Of a DNA stretch of 64,000 nt, positions 29,353-37,788 are shown in pieces. The stretch is from Burkholderiales bacterium C2. GTDB lineage: Bacteria; Pseudomonadota; Gammaproteobacteria; Burkholderiales; Burkholderiaceae_C. The DNA lies in assembly GCA_005503085.1 (NCBI GenBank), contig SCOI01000021.1, forward strand, positions 48,421 to 112,420. The letters run 5' to 3'. The notes under the pieces were generated by a model. It saw only the letters and a program-made list of their open reading frames with translations. It was not told where the DNA came from and did not search any database. Each line of letters opens with the position of its first letter. The stretch's first letter is position 1. The position numbers and the translations under genes were made by a program.

Positions 29353-29862
29353 GTGATCGGCCGCATCCTGCGATCGGCCGACTTTGAGCGCGTGCTGGGT
29401 TCGCCCAGCCGTGCTCGCAGCAGCCATTTCGCTGTGCACCATGTTGCGGCCAGCCCTAGCCTGCCGGGCAAGAAGTTGTCCACAGATGCGGCCGAGTTAT
29501 CAACAGGCGATGCACCGGACATCCACATGCTTGTGGATGAGGGCCGCGCTCAGGCGCTGCCGCAAGGCTGCTGGCTGGGTAGCGTGGTGCCCAAACGCCA
29601 TGCCCGCCGCGCCGTGACCCGTACCCTGCTGAAGCGCCAGATCCGCGCCGCCTTCGTGGCCCAGGCTGCGGCCGAAGAGCCGTTGCTGCCGGGGCTGTGG
29701 GTGGTGCGCTTGCGTGCGCCCTTCGATATCAAGCAGTTCCCCAGCGCCTCGTCCGAGGCGCTGCGCACGGCTGCGCGCGTCGAGTTGGCCCAGCTGTTCG
29801 AGCGCGCACGCGCGCCGCAGCGCGAGCAACAGCGGCCGGCCCGTGCCCGGCCGCAGGCCTGA
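29353..29862 (+). CDS. rnpA: ribonuclease P protein component, with extra internal segment
   Basis: 169 residues, about 50 more than a typical RnpA. The core is recognisable: DFERVLGSPSRARSSHFAVHH, then WLGSVVPKRHARRAVTRTLLKRQIR (about 74-98), the basic RNA-binding stretch, with Thr where many have Asn. Residues about 31-71 form an insertion; within it two LST tripeptides and a following segment are encoded by DnaA-box-like sequences. The GTG start is the only suitable one. RnpA supports RNase P RNA in 5' tRNA maturation. Confidence 0.93.
   Translation: MIGRILRSADFERVLGSPSRARSSHFAVHHVAASPSLPGKKLSTDAAELSTGDAPDIHMLVDEGRAQALPQGCWLGSVVPKRHARRAVTRTLLKRQIRAAFVAQAAAEEPLLPGLWVVRLRAPFDIKQFPSASSEALRTAARVELAQLFERARAPQREQQRPARARPQA
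29476..29540. promoter_or_regulatory. cluster of DnaA-box-like 9-mers inside rnpA
   Basis: TTGTCCACA (29476-29484), TTATCAACA (29497-29505) and TGTGGATGA (29532-29540) each differ from the DnaA box by one base. The last is half of the palindrome CATCCACA-TGCT-TGTGGATG (29520-29539). Four near-boxes within 65 bp of GC-rich coding DNA, confined to the rnpA insertion, suggest an origin-related function. Confidence 0.55.
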
Positions 29863-29867
29863 GCGAT

Positions 29868-30182
29868 ATGGACCGCCCGCCCGCCTCGCTGCCGCAGCGC
29901 TTCATGATGGGGCTGGTGCGTGGCTATCAGCTCTTGTTCAGCCACTGGCTGCAGGCCGGCTGCCGTTATCAGCCGAGCTGTTCGGCCTATGCGATGCAGG
30001 CGCTGGCCAAGCATGGCGCGGCCGCCGGCACGTATCTGGCGGCGGCCCGCATCCTGCGCTGCAATCCTTTCTGCTTGGGCGGGCATGATGCTGTGCCCGA
30101 CAATCCGCCCGGCCTGTTCACCCGTCTGGGTTGCGGGTCTGGCGTCCGTTCCTCCTCCTCCAATCCTGAAGCGTCCCAATGA
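29868..30182 (+). CDS. yidD: membrane protein insertion efficiency factor YidD
   Basis: 104 residues. The family signature is clear: LVRGYQLLFSHWLQAGCRYQPSCSAYAMQAL and RILRCNPFCLGGHDAVP, with its conserved cysteines. YidD is a small peripheral inner-membrane protein helping YidC insert membrane proteins. The C-terminal 20 residues are Ser/Gly-rich and variable. Start 5 bp after the rnpA stop; the stop overlaps the yidC ATG by 4 bases. Confidence 0.95.
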   Translation: MDRPPASLPQRFMMGLVRGYQLLFSHWLQAGCRYQPSCSAYAMQALAKHGAAAGTYLAAARILRCNPFCLGGHDAVPDNPPGLFTRLGCGSGVRSSSSNPEASQ

Positions 30183-31837
30183 CTGATATACGCCGCACCG
30201 TGCTGTGGGTGGTCTTCACCATGTCGCTTGTCCTGTTGTGGGACGGCTGGCAAAAGCACAACGGTCACCCCTCGATGTTCAGCCCCGCCGCACCGAAGCC
30301 GGCGGCCGTTGCTGGCTCGGCACCCGGCGCCGCCGCGCTGCCCACCGCCGCTACTCTGCCGGGCGCGGCCGCGACACCGGGCGCCGCGCCGACCGCTGCG
30401 GCACCGAGCAGCACTGGCGAAACCGTCGTCATCAGCACCGATGTGGTCAAGGCCACGCTGGACAGCCTGGGCGGCAGCCTGGTGCGGGTGGAACTGCTCA
30501 AGCACAAGGACGAGACCGACGCCAGCGGCCATATCGTCGTGCTGGACCGCAGCGCTCAGCGCGTCTACCTGGCCCAGACCGGCCTGGTCGGTGTGGCCGG
30601 CGCGCCCAGCCACCTGACCCCGATGAGCCTGGTGCCCGGGGAGCGCAGCCTGAAGGACGGCGAGCAAAGCCTGGTCGTGCGCTTCGAGTCGCCCGAGCAA
30701 GGCGGCGTCAAGCTGGTCAAGACCTACACCTTCAAGCGTGGCGACTATGCGGTGGACGTCAAGCACGAGGTGCTGAACACCTCGGCCGCGCCGCTGACGC
30801 CCCAGCTCTATACCCAGCTGGTGCGCGACGGCAATCCGCTGCCCAATGAGTCGAGCTTCTATTTCACCTTCACCGGCCCGGCGATGTATACCGACAAGTC
30901 GAAGTTCCTGAAGCTCGACTTCAAGGACATCGAAAAGGGCAAGGCCAGCGTCGAGAAGAATGCCAGCGATGGCTGGGTTGCGATGGTCCAGCACTACTTC
31001 GCCAGCGCCTGGCTGCACAAGGGCGACAGCCCGCGCGAGTTCTACGCGAAGAAGGTCGACAACAATCTGTACTCGGTGGGCATGCTGTTCCCGCTGGCCC
31101 AACTGGCGCCCGGCGCCAGCGTCAGCGCCGACCACCAGCTCTTCGTCGGTCCGCAGGAAGAGAACAAGCTGGCTGTACTGGCCCCGGGCCTGGAACTGGT
31201 GAAGGACTATGGCTGGTTCACCATCCTGTCCAAGCCGCTGTTCTGGCTGCTCGACCAGCTGCACAAGCTGCTGGGCAACTGGGGCTGGTCCATCATCGCG
31301 CTGGTGGTGCTGCTGAAGATCGCGTTCTACTGGCTCAATGCCAGCGCCTACCGCAGCATGGCCAAGATGAAGGCGGTCAACCCGCGCATCACCGAGATGC
31401 GCGAGCGCCTGAAGGACAAGCCGCAGCAGATGCAGCAGGAGATGATGAAGATCTACCGCGAGGAGAAGATCAACCCGATCGGCTCCTGCCTGCCGATCTT
31501 CCTGCAGATGCCCTTCTTCATCGCGCTGTACTGGGTGCTGCTGTCCAGCGTCGAGATGCGCCATGCACCTTGGATTCTGTGGATCACCGACCTGTCGGCC
31601 AAGGACCCGTTCTTCGTGCTGCCCATCCTGATGACGCTGTCCAGCCTGTTCCAGGTCTGGCTGAACCCGACGCCGCCGGACCCGATGCAGGCCAAGATGA
31701 TGTGGATCATGCCGCTGGCCTTCAGCTTCATGTTCTTCTTCTTCCCCGCCGGTCTGGTGCTGTACTGGCTGACCAACAACATCCTGTCGATCGCCCAGCA
31801 GTGGATGATCAACCGGCAGCTCGGCGTCAACAAATAG
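30179..31837 (+). CDS. yidC: membrane protein insertase YidC
   Basis: 552 residues. There is a first transmembrane segment at the N-terminus (VLWVVFTMSLVLLWDGW), an Ala/Pro-rich linker, and a large periplasmic beta domain (about 80-345). Then comes the conserved insertase core with five helices, including KPLFWLLDQLHKLLGNWGWSII and the cytoplasmic KDKPQQMQQEMMKIYREEKINP hairpin. It inserts proteins alone or with SecYEG. Terminator follows at 31861. Confidence 0.98.
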   Translation: MTDIRRTVLWVVFTMSLVLLWDGWQKHNGHPSMFSPAAPKPAAVAGSAPGAAALPTAATLPGAAATPGAAPTAAAPSSTGETVVISTDVVKATLDSLGGSLVRVELLKHKDETDASGHIVVLDRSAQRVYLAQTGLVGVAGAPSHLTPMSLVPGERSLKDGEQSLVVRFESPEQGGVKLVKTYTFKRGDYAVDVKHEVLNTSAAPLTPQLYTQLVRDGNPLPNESSFYFTFTGPAMYTDKSKFLKLDFKDIEKGKASVEKNASDGWVAMVQHYFASAWLHKGDSPREFYAKKVDNNLYSVGMLFPLAQLAPGASVSADHQLFVGPQEENKLAVLAPGLELVKDYGWFTILSKPLFWLLDQLHKLLGNWGWSIIALVVLLKIAFYWLNASAYRSMAKMKAVNPRITEMRERLKDKPQQMQQEMMKIYREEKINPIGSCLPIFLQMPFFIALYWVLLSSVEMRHAPWILWITDLSAKDPFFVLPILMTLSSLFQVWLNPTPPDPMQAKMMWIMPLAFSFMFFFFPAGLVLYWLTNNILSIAQQWMINRQLGVNK

Positions 31838-31860
31838 CCGCCGGCGCCAGCATTTCACGA

Positions 31861-31896
31861 AGCCCCCGGGTGCCCCCGCACTTGGGGGCTTTTTTA
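31861..31896 (+). terminator. terminator after yidC
   Basis: AGCCCCC (31861-31867) pairs with GGGGGCT (31884-31890), followed by a run of T. It closes the rpmH-yidC operon. Confidence 0.85.
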
Positions 31897-31911
31897 TTGG
31901 CGCCGCTAGGC

Positions 31912-32075
31912 CTTTAATCGATCACATGCGGGGCAGAGAGTCACCGGCCTGTCAAAGACGACAGTGCCAGGCGACAAGGCCCATCAGCGGGGCTCACGCG
32001 AGCGCCCGCTGACAGCCTCCCCCGCGCCATACACCGCGACATATCCCGGACGCCGACCCCAAGGTCGGCGTTTTT
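31912..32075 (+). ncRNA. candidate small RNA between yidC and mnmE
   Basis: A stretch with no reading frame lies between two strong terminators, so the second must serve a separate transcript. Hairpins: CTGTC-AAAGAC-GACAG (about 31949-31963) and a nested CAGCGGG/CCCGCTG (31985-31991 with 32005-32011) enclosing GCTC-ACGC-GAGC. The end is the perfect terminator at 32051-32075. A possible promoter is TTTATT/TTTAAT around 31894-31918, which is weak. No known RNA family is recognised. It could also be a long mnmE leader with an attenuator. Confidence 0.35.
32051..32075 (+). terminator. terminator upstream of mnmE
   Basis: CGCCGACC-CCAA-GGTCGGCG is a perfect 8-bp stem followed by TTTTT. It lies 36 bp before the mnmE ATG, too close to be the yidC terminator, which is already at 31861. 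Confidence 0.8.
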
Positions 32076-32110
32076 CGTCAGGGGTGGCCGCCATCGGTGA
32101 AAATTCGCCC

Positions 32111-33487
32111 ATGCTGTCCCGCCACCAAGATCCCATCGTCGCCATCGCCACCGCTCCCGGACGAGGCGCGGTGGGCATCGTGCGCGTCTCGTCGGCGCAA
32201 GACCTGACCCCCATCGTGCAGGCCCTGTGCGGCAAGACCCTGAAGCCGCGCGAGGCCAGCTATCTGCCCTTCCGCGCGGCCGATGGCGAGGCCATCGACC
32301 AGGGCCTGGCCCTGCTGTTCCCGGCCCCGCATTCCTATACCGGCGAGCATGTGCTGGAGCTGCAGGCCCATGGCGGGCCGGTGGTGCTGCAGCTGCTGCT
32401 GGCGCGCTGCATGGAGGCCGGCACCGGCATGCGCATGCGCCTGGCCGAGCCCGGCGAGTTCACCCAGCGCGCCTTTCTGAACGGCAAGCTCGACCTGGCC
32501 CAGGCCGAGGCCGTCAGCGATCTGATCGACGCCAGTACCGAGGCGGCCGCGCGCAGCGCCAGCCGTGCGCTGGCCGGTGCGCTGTCCGGCGAGGTCGGCG
32601 AGCTGCGCGATGCGCTGATCAAGCTGCGCATGCTGGTCGAGGCCACGCTGGACTTCCCGGAGGAAGAGATCGACTTTCTGCAGCAGGCCGATGCGCTGGG
32701 CCAGCTGGACCGGCTGCATGCCCGGCTCGCGGCCGTGCTGGACCGCACGCAGCAGGGCGCGCTGCTGCGCGAGGGCATCAAGGTGGTGCTGGCCGGCCAG
32801 CCCAATGTCGGCAAGAGCTCGCTGCTGAACGCGCTGGCCGGCGCCGAGCTGGCCATCGTCACGCCGATACCCGGCACCACGCGCGACAAGGTCAGCCAGA
32901 CCATACAGATCGAGGGGGTGCCGCTGCACATCAGCGACACCGCCGGGCTGCGCGAGACCGAGGACGAGGTCGAGCGCATCGGCGTCGCGCGCAGCTGGGA
33001 TGCGATCGCCGATGCCGATGTCGTGCTGTTCCTGCACGATCTGAGCCGTATCGGCCAGCCGGACTATGAGGCCGAGGACCGCCTGATCAACGAGCGCCTG
33101 CAAGGCGTCGATGCCGGCCGCATCCTGCAGGTCTTCAACAAGGCCGACACCGCCCATGGGCAAGACCTGGCCCCAGGCGCCGTCGCGCTGTCCGCCAAGA
33201 CCGGCGCGGGCCTGAGCGAGCTGCGCCAGCGCCTGCTGCAGCAGGTCGGCTGGCACGCCACGCCCGAGGGCCTGTTCATCGCCCGCGAGCGCCATGTCCA
33301 GGCACTCAAGCGCACCCGCGAGCATCTGGAGCTGGCCAAGGCCGTGGCCACCCAACAGCCGCCGGCGCTGGATCTGCTGGCCGAAGAGCTACGGCTCTCG
33401 CACGACGCCCTCGGCGAGATCACTGGCGCCTTCTCGGCCGACGATCTGCTCGGCGAGATATTCAGCCGGTTTTGTATCGGAAAGTGA
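32111..33487 (+). CDS. mnmE: tRNA uridine-5-carboxymethylaminomethyl modification GTPase MnmE
   Basis: 458 residues. The N-terminal folate-binding domain ([20 protein letters not shown]) is followed by a helical domain with an embedded G domain: [12 protein letters not shown] (G1), DTAGLRE (G3) and FNKAD (G4). The C-terminal motif FCIGK carries the catalytic Cys. With MnmG it modifies the wobble uridine of certain tRNAs. Start chosen at MLSRHQ; upstream in-frame sequence runs through the terminator hairpin and cannot be coding. Confidence 0.97.
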   Translation: MLSRHQDPIVAIATAPGRGAVGIVRVSSAQDLTPIVQALCGKTLKPREASYLPFRAADGEAIDQGLALLFPAPHSYTGEHVLELQAHGGPVVLQLLLARCMEAGTGMRMRLAEPGEFTQRAFLNGKLDLAQAEAVSDLIDASTEAAARSASRALAGALSGEVGELRDALIKLRMLVEATLDFPEEEIDFLQQADALGQLDRLHARLAAVLDRTQQGALLREGIKVVLAGQPNVGKSSLLNALAGAELAIVTPIPGTTRDKVSQTIQIEGVPLHISDTAGLRETEDEVERIGVARSWDAIADADVVLFLHDLSRIGQPDYEAEDRLINERLQGVDAGRILQVFNKADTAHGQDLAPGAVALSAKTGAGLSELRQRLLQQVGWHATPEGLFIARERHVQALKRTREHLELAKAVATQQPPALDLLAEELRLSHDALGEITGAFSADDLLGEIFSRFCIGK

Positions 33488-33606
33488 GCGTACGCCGGGC
33501 CGATGCCTCGAATGCGGCCTTGTCCTACGCGCAGCGGCGCCCCGAGTTGGTAAATTGGCTTCACTCAGGGTGCTCTTCCTCCCTCCCTCAAATGGCCCTG
33601 AGACTT

Positions 33607-33642
33607 GCCCGGCAGCCGTGATGGTTTGCCGGGCTTCTTTTT
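33607..33642 (+). terminator. terminator after mnmE
   Basis: GCCCGGCA (33607-33614) pairs perfectly with TGCCGGGC (33627-33634), followed by TTCTTTTT. It separates mnmE from the convergent minus-strand cluster. Confidence 0.85.
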
Positions 33643-33663
33643 GGGGCAGGAGGAGCCCCGGGC

Positions 33664-34026
33664 TTACACGGTCGCCGTGCGCAGCTGCTCCAGGCTGACG
33701 TATTGCAGCGCCCGCGCGTGGGTGCATTCCAGCACGACCGGCGGCGCGACGCCGGCCTCATAGGCCTGCCGCCAGCGCAGCGCGCACAGGCACCAGCGGT
33801 CGCCCGGCTTCAGGCCTCGGAAGCGCTGTTCGGGGCGGGGCGTGCTGAGGTCGTTGCCGCGCAGCGCCGAGAACTGCAGAAAGGCGGCCGTGAGCTTGGC
33901 GCAGATCACATGGCTGCCGAGGTCGTGCTGATCGGTATGGCAGCAGCCGTCGCGGAAGAAACCGGTCAGCGGGTCGTAGGAGCAGGGCACCAGCGGCGTG
34001 CCCAGCACATTGAGTGCCTGCGGCAT
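33664..34026 (-). CDS. DUF2237 family protein
   Basis: 120 residues covering the whole family: MPQALNVLGTPLVPCSYDPLTGFFRDGCC, DLGSHVICAKLTAAFLQFSALRGNDLSTP, and the DRWCLCALRW segment, with conserved Cys residues. Function is unknown. Its start overlaps the DUF2805 stop by one base, so the two are coupled. The set DUF2805-DUF2237 lies downstream of apt. Confidence 0.9.
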   Translation of the reverse strand: MPQALNVLGTPLVPCSYDPLTGFFRDGCCHTDQHDLGSHVICAKLTAAFLQFSALRGNDLSTPRPEQRFRGLKPGDRWCLCALRWRQAYEAGVAPPVVLECTHARALQYVSLEQLRTATV

Positions 34027-34259
34027 CAGCGGCCGTGCGGCCAGGTCGACTTGGCCTTCGGTGGCTTGACGCCCTTACCCTGGGCGGCCCAGAGCTTGTA
34101 GGCGCTGGAGGTCAGTTCGCGCTTCATCAGCTGCACCAGTTCGCCCTGGCCGATGGCGTGCTGCATCAGCACCTTGTTATAGGGCGGGGTGTCGTCCCAG
34201 GCGGTCTTGATGACCGCGTCGATCTGGTCGCGGCTGAGGCGGGGAATGGGTTTGGCCAT
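34026..34259 (-). CDS. DUF2805 (TIGR03643-type) small protein
   Basis: 77 residues. The pattern DQIDAVIKTAWDDTPPYNKVLMQHAIGQGELVQLMKRELTSSAYKLW matches the DUF2805 family, which looks like a small helix-turn-helix fold. Function unknown. It ends in a Lys/Pro-rich tail. It sits 13 bp after apt and overlaps the next gene by one base. Confidence 0.88.
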   Translation of the reverse strand: MAKPIPRLSRDQIDAVIKTAWDDTPPYNKVLMQHAIGQGELVQLMKRELTSSAYKLWAAQGKGVKPPKAKSTWPHGR

Positions 34260-34272
34260 GGTCTATTGTCCT

Positions 34273-34818
34273 TCAGTGGCCGTCGAAGTCGACCAGCGTG
34301 AACAGCGGCAGCCCGCTCTGCTGCAGACGCTGGGAGCCGCCGAGCTCGGGCAGGTCGACGATGGCCGCGCCCTCGACCACCAGCGCGCCCAGGCGCTGCA
34401 GCAGCTTGGCGCCGGCCATCATCGTGCCGCCGGTGGCAATCAGGTCGTCGATCAGCACGATGCGGTCGCCGGGCTTGACGGCGTCGGTGTGCATCTCCAC
34501 CGTGGCGCTGCCGTATTCCAGCTCATAGGTCTCCTCCACCGTCGTGAAGGGCAGCTTGCCCTTCTTGCGGATCGGGATGAAGCCGATGTTCAGCTCATAG
34601 GCCAGCACCGAGCCGATGATGAAGCCGCGTGCGTCGAGGCCGGCGATGGCCGTCGGCTTGGCGTCGAAATAGCGGTGCACGAACTGGTCGATCAGCACGC
34701 GAAACACGCGCGGATTGGACAGCAGCGGCGTGATGTCACGGAACTGCACGCCCGCGCTGGGCCAGTCGGGCACGGTGCGGATATGGCTCTTGATGTAGTC
34801 GGCGGCGGTGGTCGGCAT
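34273..34818 (-). CDS. apt: adenine phosphoribosyltransferase
   Basis: 181 residues. PRTase signature [13 protein letters not shown] (PRPP-binding loop, about 125-137), the adenine-binding [14 protein letters not shown], and [11 protein letters not shown], all typical of Apt. It converts adenine and PRPP to AMP (purine salvage), cytoplasmic. Start chosen at MPTTAAD, the usual length; the upstream frame would cross into the diguanylate cyclase gene. Confidence 0.96.
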   Translation of the reverse strand: MPTTAADYIKSHIRTVPDWPSAGVQFRDITPLLSNPRVFRVLIDQFVHRYFDAKPTAIAGLDARGFIIGSVLAYELNIGFIPIRKKGKLPFTTVEETYELEYGSATVEMHTDAVKPGDRIVLIDDLIATGGTMMAGAKLLQRLGALVVEGAAIVDLPELGGSQRLQQSGLPLFTLVDFDGH

Positions 34819-34834
34819 AGGCGCCGATGGTAAA

Positions 34835-36328
34835 TCAGGCCACCAGCGGACTGCAGACCATGCGGGCGCGCCCGGCCTGTTTGGCCTGGTAGAGCGCCGC
34901 ATCGGCCAGCTCAATAAGGTGCAGGGCCGGCAGCTGGGCCTCGGCGACGCGCGCTGCCACGCCAATGCTCAGCGAGACGCTGTGGCGCACCGGCGACGCG
35001 GCGTGCTCGATGGCGGCCAGGCGCACGCTGTCGAGGATGCGCTGGGCCACCACCTGGGCACCGGCCAGATCGGTGTCGACCAGCAGCACCGCGAACTCCT
35101 CGCCGCCGTAGCGGCACACCGGCTCGCCGCCGCGGCCGACGCAGCTGCGCAGCAAGGTGGCCACGCGGCGCAGGCAGTCGTCGCCGGCGACATGGCCGTA
35201 GTGGTCGTTGTACTGCTTGAAGTGGTCGATATCGACCAGCAGCATCGCCAGCGGCTTGCCGGCACGGGCGCTGCGCTGCCACTCGATCTGCAGGGCCTGA
35301 TCGAACAGGCGGCGGTTGCCGACGCCGGTCAGCCCGTCGGTGGTGGACTGGCGGGCCAGCAACTCGTTGGCCTGGCGCAGCCGCATCTCCTGGCGTTTGC
35401 GCTCGCTGAAGTCGGTGATGATGCCGACGAACAGATGGGTGGTGGCGGTCTTCACCTCGGCCACCGACAGATGCACCGCCAGCTCGCGCCCGTCGCGGTG
35501 GCGGGCGCTGAACTCCTGGCTGCCGCCGCTCAGTGACGCGTTCCGGGTCAGGTCTTGCGGGGCGCTGGGAACGCCCTGTATCAGCATGCTCAGATGGCCG
35601 CCGCGCAGCTCCGGCGCGCTGAAACCGAAAAGCTGGGCGCAGGCGGGGTTGACCTCCAGCATATGGCCGCCGGTGTCCAGCGTGACGATGCCGTTGGTGG
35701 CCGCATTGATCAGGGCCTGCAGATGGGCCTGGCTGGCGGCCAGGCGCTGCTGCTCATGGACCAGGTCGCTGACCTCCAGGCGCACGCCCACCATGCCGCC
35801 CGAGGGCGTGCGGCGCTCGAAGATGCGCAGCCAGGTCTCGTCATGCACGCGCTGCAGCAGCGGCGCGCGCTGCTGGCCGCGGTTGCGCTTGCGCTCGGTC
35901 AGCCATTCCTCTTCGCGGCCGATCGCCTCGGGCACGCCCTTGATGGCCAGCGAGGCGCGCGCCAGCTCCTCGAAGCTGGCGCCGCGCTCGAACTCGCGCA
36001 GCATATGGGGATAGATCTCGACCAGGCGCTTGTTGAAGGCGACCAGCTTGTCCTGGGCGTCGAAGATCTCGACGCTGGCCGGCAGCGCGTCGATGGCCTC
36101 TTCCAGCGTGCGCTGGGCGCGCTCGGCGCGGGCCCGGGCATGGGCCATGGCCATCAGGGCCAGCCCGGCCACCAGCGCGCTCAGGCCCAGACTGGCCATG
36201 CTCAGCCAGGGCAGCCAGGCGCGGTCCACCCAGCCGCCCAGGCTGCTGATCAGCACCGTGGCCTGGAGGGCCAGCACCAGGCCAAAAGCCAGGGGCGGCC
36301 ATGCGCGGGAGAGCTTGGGGCGTTGCAT
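34835..36328 (-). CDS. membrane-bound PAS-PAS-GGDEF diguanylate cyclase
   Basis: 497 residues. Two N-terminal transmembrane segments (about 10-32 and 40-63), a coiled linker, a PAS-like domain (about 75-195), a second PAS (about 200-310: [24 protein letters not shown]) and a GGDEF domain with [10 protein letters not shown] and the active-site GGEEF. The product-inhibition site reads RGGE instead of RxxD, so feedback by c-di-GMP may be weak. It makes c-di-GMP in response to an unknown signal. It lies 16 bp upstream of apt on the same strand; a functional link is not obvious. Confidence 0.92.
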   Translation of the reverse strand: MQRPKLSRAWPPLAFGLVLALQATVLISSLGGWVDRAWLPWLSMASLGLSALVAGLALMAMAHARARAERAQRTLEEAIDALPASVEIFDAQDKLVAFNKRLVEIYPHMLREFERGASFEELARASLAIKGVPEAIGREEEWLTERKRNRGQQRAPLLQRVHDETWLRIFERRTPSGGMVGVRLEVSDLVHEQQRLAASQAHLQALINAATNGIVTLDTGGHMLEVNPACAQLFGFSAPELRGGHLSMLIQGVPSAPQDLTRNASLSGGSQEFSARHRDGRELAVHLSVAEVKTATTHLFVGIITDFSERKRQEMRLRQANELLARQSTTDGLTGVGNRRLFDQALQIEWQRSARAGKPLAMLLVDIDHFKQYNDHYGHVAGDDCLRRVATLLRSCVGRGGEPVCRYGGEEFAVLLVDTDLAGAQVVAQRILDSVRLAAIEHAASPVRHSVSLSIGVAARVAEAQLPALHLIELADAALYQAKQAGRARMVCSPLVA

Positions 36329-36386
36329 CGTGGGGCTTTGCGGAACAAGCGACGGATGCTAGCGGCCCCTCCCGCGCAGCGACAGA

Positions 36387-36400
36387 CCCCCTAGCGGGGG
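36387..36400. terminator. CCCCC-TAGC-GGGGG hairpin
   Basis: A compact 5-bp GC hairpin with TTTGTTT after it on plus, 9 bp beyond the acyl-CoA dehydrogenase stop. It may terminate on either strand, though the minus-strand T tract is poor. Confidence 0.4.
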
Positions 36401-36408
36401 AGTTTGTT

Positions 36409-37671
36409 TCAGCCGCCTCTTGTGATGGGCATCTCGACCTTGTCGGCCGGCAGCTTCATATGACGGGCCAGCTCCAGCTTGGCCAGCGAGTTGCGGTGCA
36501 CCTCATCGGGGCCGTCGGCCAGACGCAGCGTGCGCTGGTGCGCCCACATCATCGCCAGCGGCGTGTCCTGCGAGACCCCCATGCCGCCATAGACCTGGAT
36601 CGCCCAGTCGATGATCTTCAGCGCCATCGTCGGCGCGACGATCTTGATCATCGCGATCTCGGCCTTGGCCACCTTGTTGCCCACCGTGTCCATCATGTAG
36701 GCGGCCTTCAAGGTCAGCAGCCGGGCCTGCTCGATGCTGCAGCGCGCCTCGGCGATGCGCTCCTGGGTCACGGTCTGCTGGGCGATGGTCTTGCCGAAGG
36801 CGCTGCGGGCAATCGCGCGCTCGCACATCAGCTCCAGCGCCCGCTCGGCCGCGCCGATGCTGCGCATGCAGTGGTGGATGCGGCCGGGGCCCAGCCGGCC
36901 CTGGGCGATCTCGAAGCCGCGGCCTTCGCCGAGCAGGATATTGGCCACCGGCACCCGCACATTCTTCAGCACGATCTCCATATGGCCGTGCGGCGCATCG
37001 TCGTAGCCGAACACCGACAGCGCGCGCTTGATCGTGATGCCCGGGGTGTCGGCGGGCACCAGCACCATCGACTGCTGTTCGTGTCTGCCGGCGCCAGGAT
37101 CGGTCTTGCCCATCAGTATGTAGATCGCGCAGCGCGGGTCGCCGGCGCCCGATGACCACCACTTGGTGCCGTTGATCACATACTCATCGCCCTCGCGCTC
37201 GATGCGGCACTGGATATTGGTCGCGTCCGACGAGGCCACCTCGGGCTCGGTCATCAGAAAGGCCGAGCGGATCTCGCCCTTCAGCAGCGGCTCCAGCCAG
37301 CGGTCCTTGTGGGCCTCGCTGCCGTAGCGGGCGATGGTCTCCATATTGCCGGTGTCCGGGGCCGAGCAGTTGAAGACCTCGGGCGCCCAGTGCACCCGGC
37401 CCATGATCTCGCACAGCGGCGCGTATTCGAGATTGGACAGGCCCTCCGGCGCGCGCGGTGACTGCGGCAGGAACAGATTCCACAGCCCGGCTTCGCGCGC
37501 CAGCGGCTTGAGCTCCTCGATCAGCGTGGTCGGCAGCCAGGCATTGCCGGCGCGGCGGTTGGCCTCGACCTCGGCGTGGAAGCGCGGCTCGTTCGGGTAG
37601 ATGTGCTGATCGAAGAAGGCCAGCAGGCGCTCGCGCATCTCCTGGACCTTGGGGCTGTAGTCGAAGTTCAT
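36409..37671 (-). CDS. acyl-CoA dehydrogenase family protein
   Basis: 420 residues. Typical three-part ACAD fold: a helical N-terminus, the beta domain with [17 protein letters not shown] (FAD/substrate contact), and a C-terminal helical domain with [20 protein letters not shown] and [32 protein letters not shown]. It resembles the ACAD10/11-like subgroup. It oxidises an acyl-CoA to the enoyl-CoA with FAD; chain preference cannot be read. No electron transfer partner is adjacent. A stand-alone unit 117 bp from the antiporter gene. Confidence 0.93.
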   Translation of the reverse strand: MNFDYSPKVQEMRERLLAFFDQHIYPNEPRFHAEVEANRRAGNAWLPTTLIEELKPLAREAGLWNLFLPQSPRAPEGLSNLEYAPLCEIMGRVHWAPEVFNCSAPDTGNMETIARYGSEAHKDRWLEPLLKGEIRSAFLMTEPEVASSDATNIQCRIEREGDEYVINGTKWWSSGAGDPRCAIYILMGKTDPGAGRHEQQSMVLVPADTPGITIKRALSVFGYDDAPHGHMEIVLKNVRVPVANILLGEGRGFEIAQGRLGPGRIHHCMRSIGAAERALELMCERAIARSAFGKTIAQQTVTQERIAEARCSIEQARLLTLKAAYMMDTVGNKVAKAEIAMIKIVAPTMALKIIDWAIQVYGGMGVSQDTPLAMMWAHQRTLRLADGPDEVHRNSLAKLELARHMKLPADKVEMPITRGG

Positions 37672-37788
37672 GGTGACGCGTCCTTGTTGGCTGCCGTGCC
37701 GCGAGTGTGGCGCAAGCCGCCGCCCGCGCCTGTCGCCCAGGCGGCAGGCTGTCCCGCAGGGGACCCGCCCTTCGGCACTTGAGCCCGC

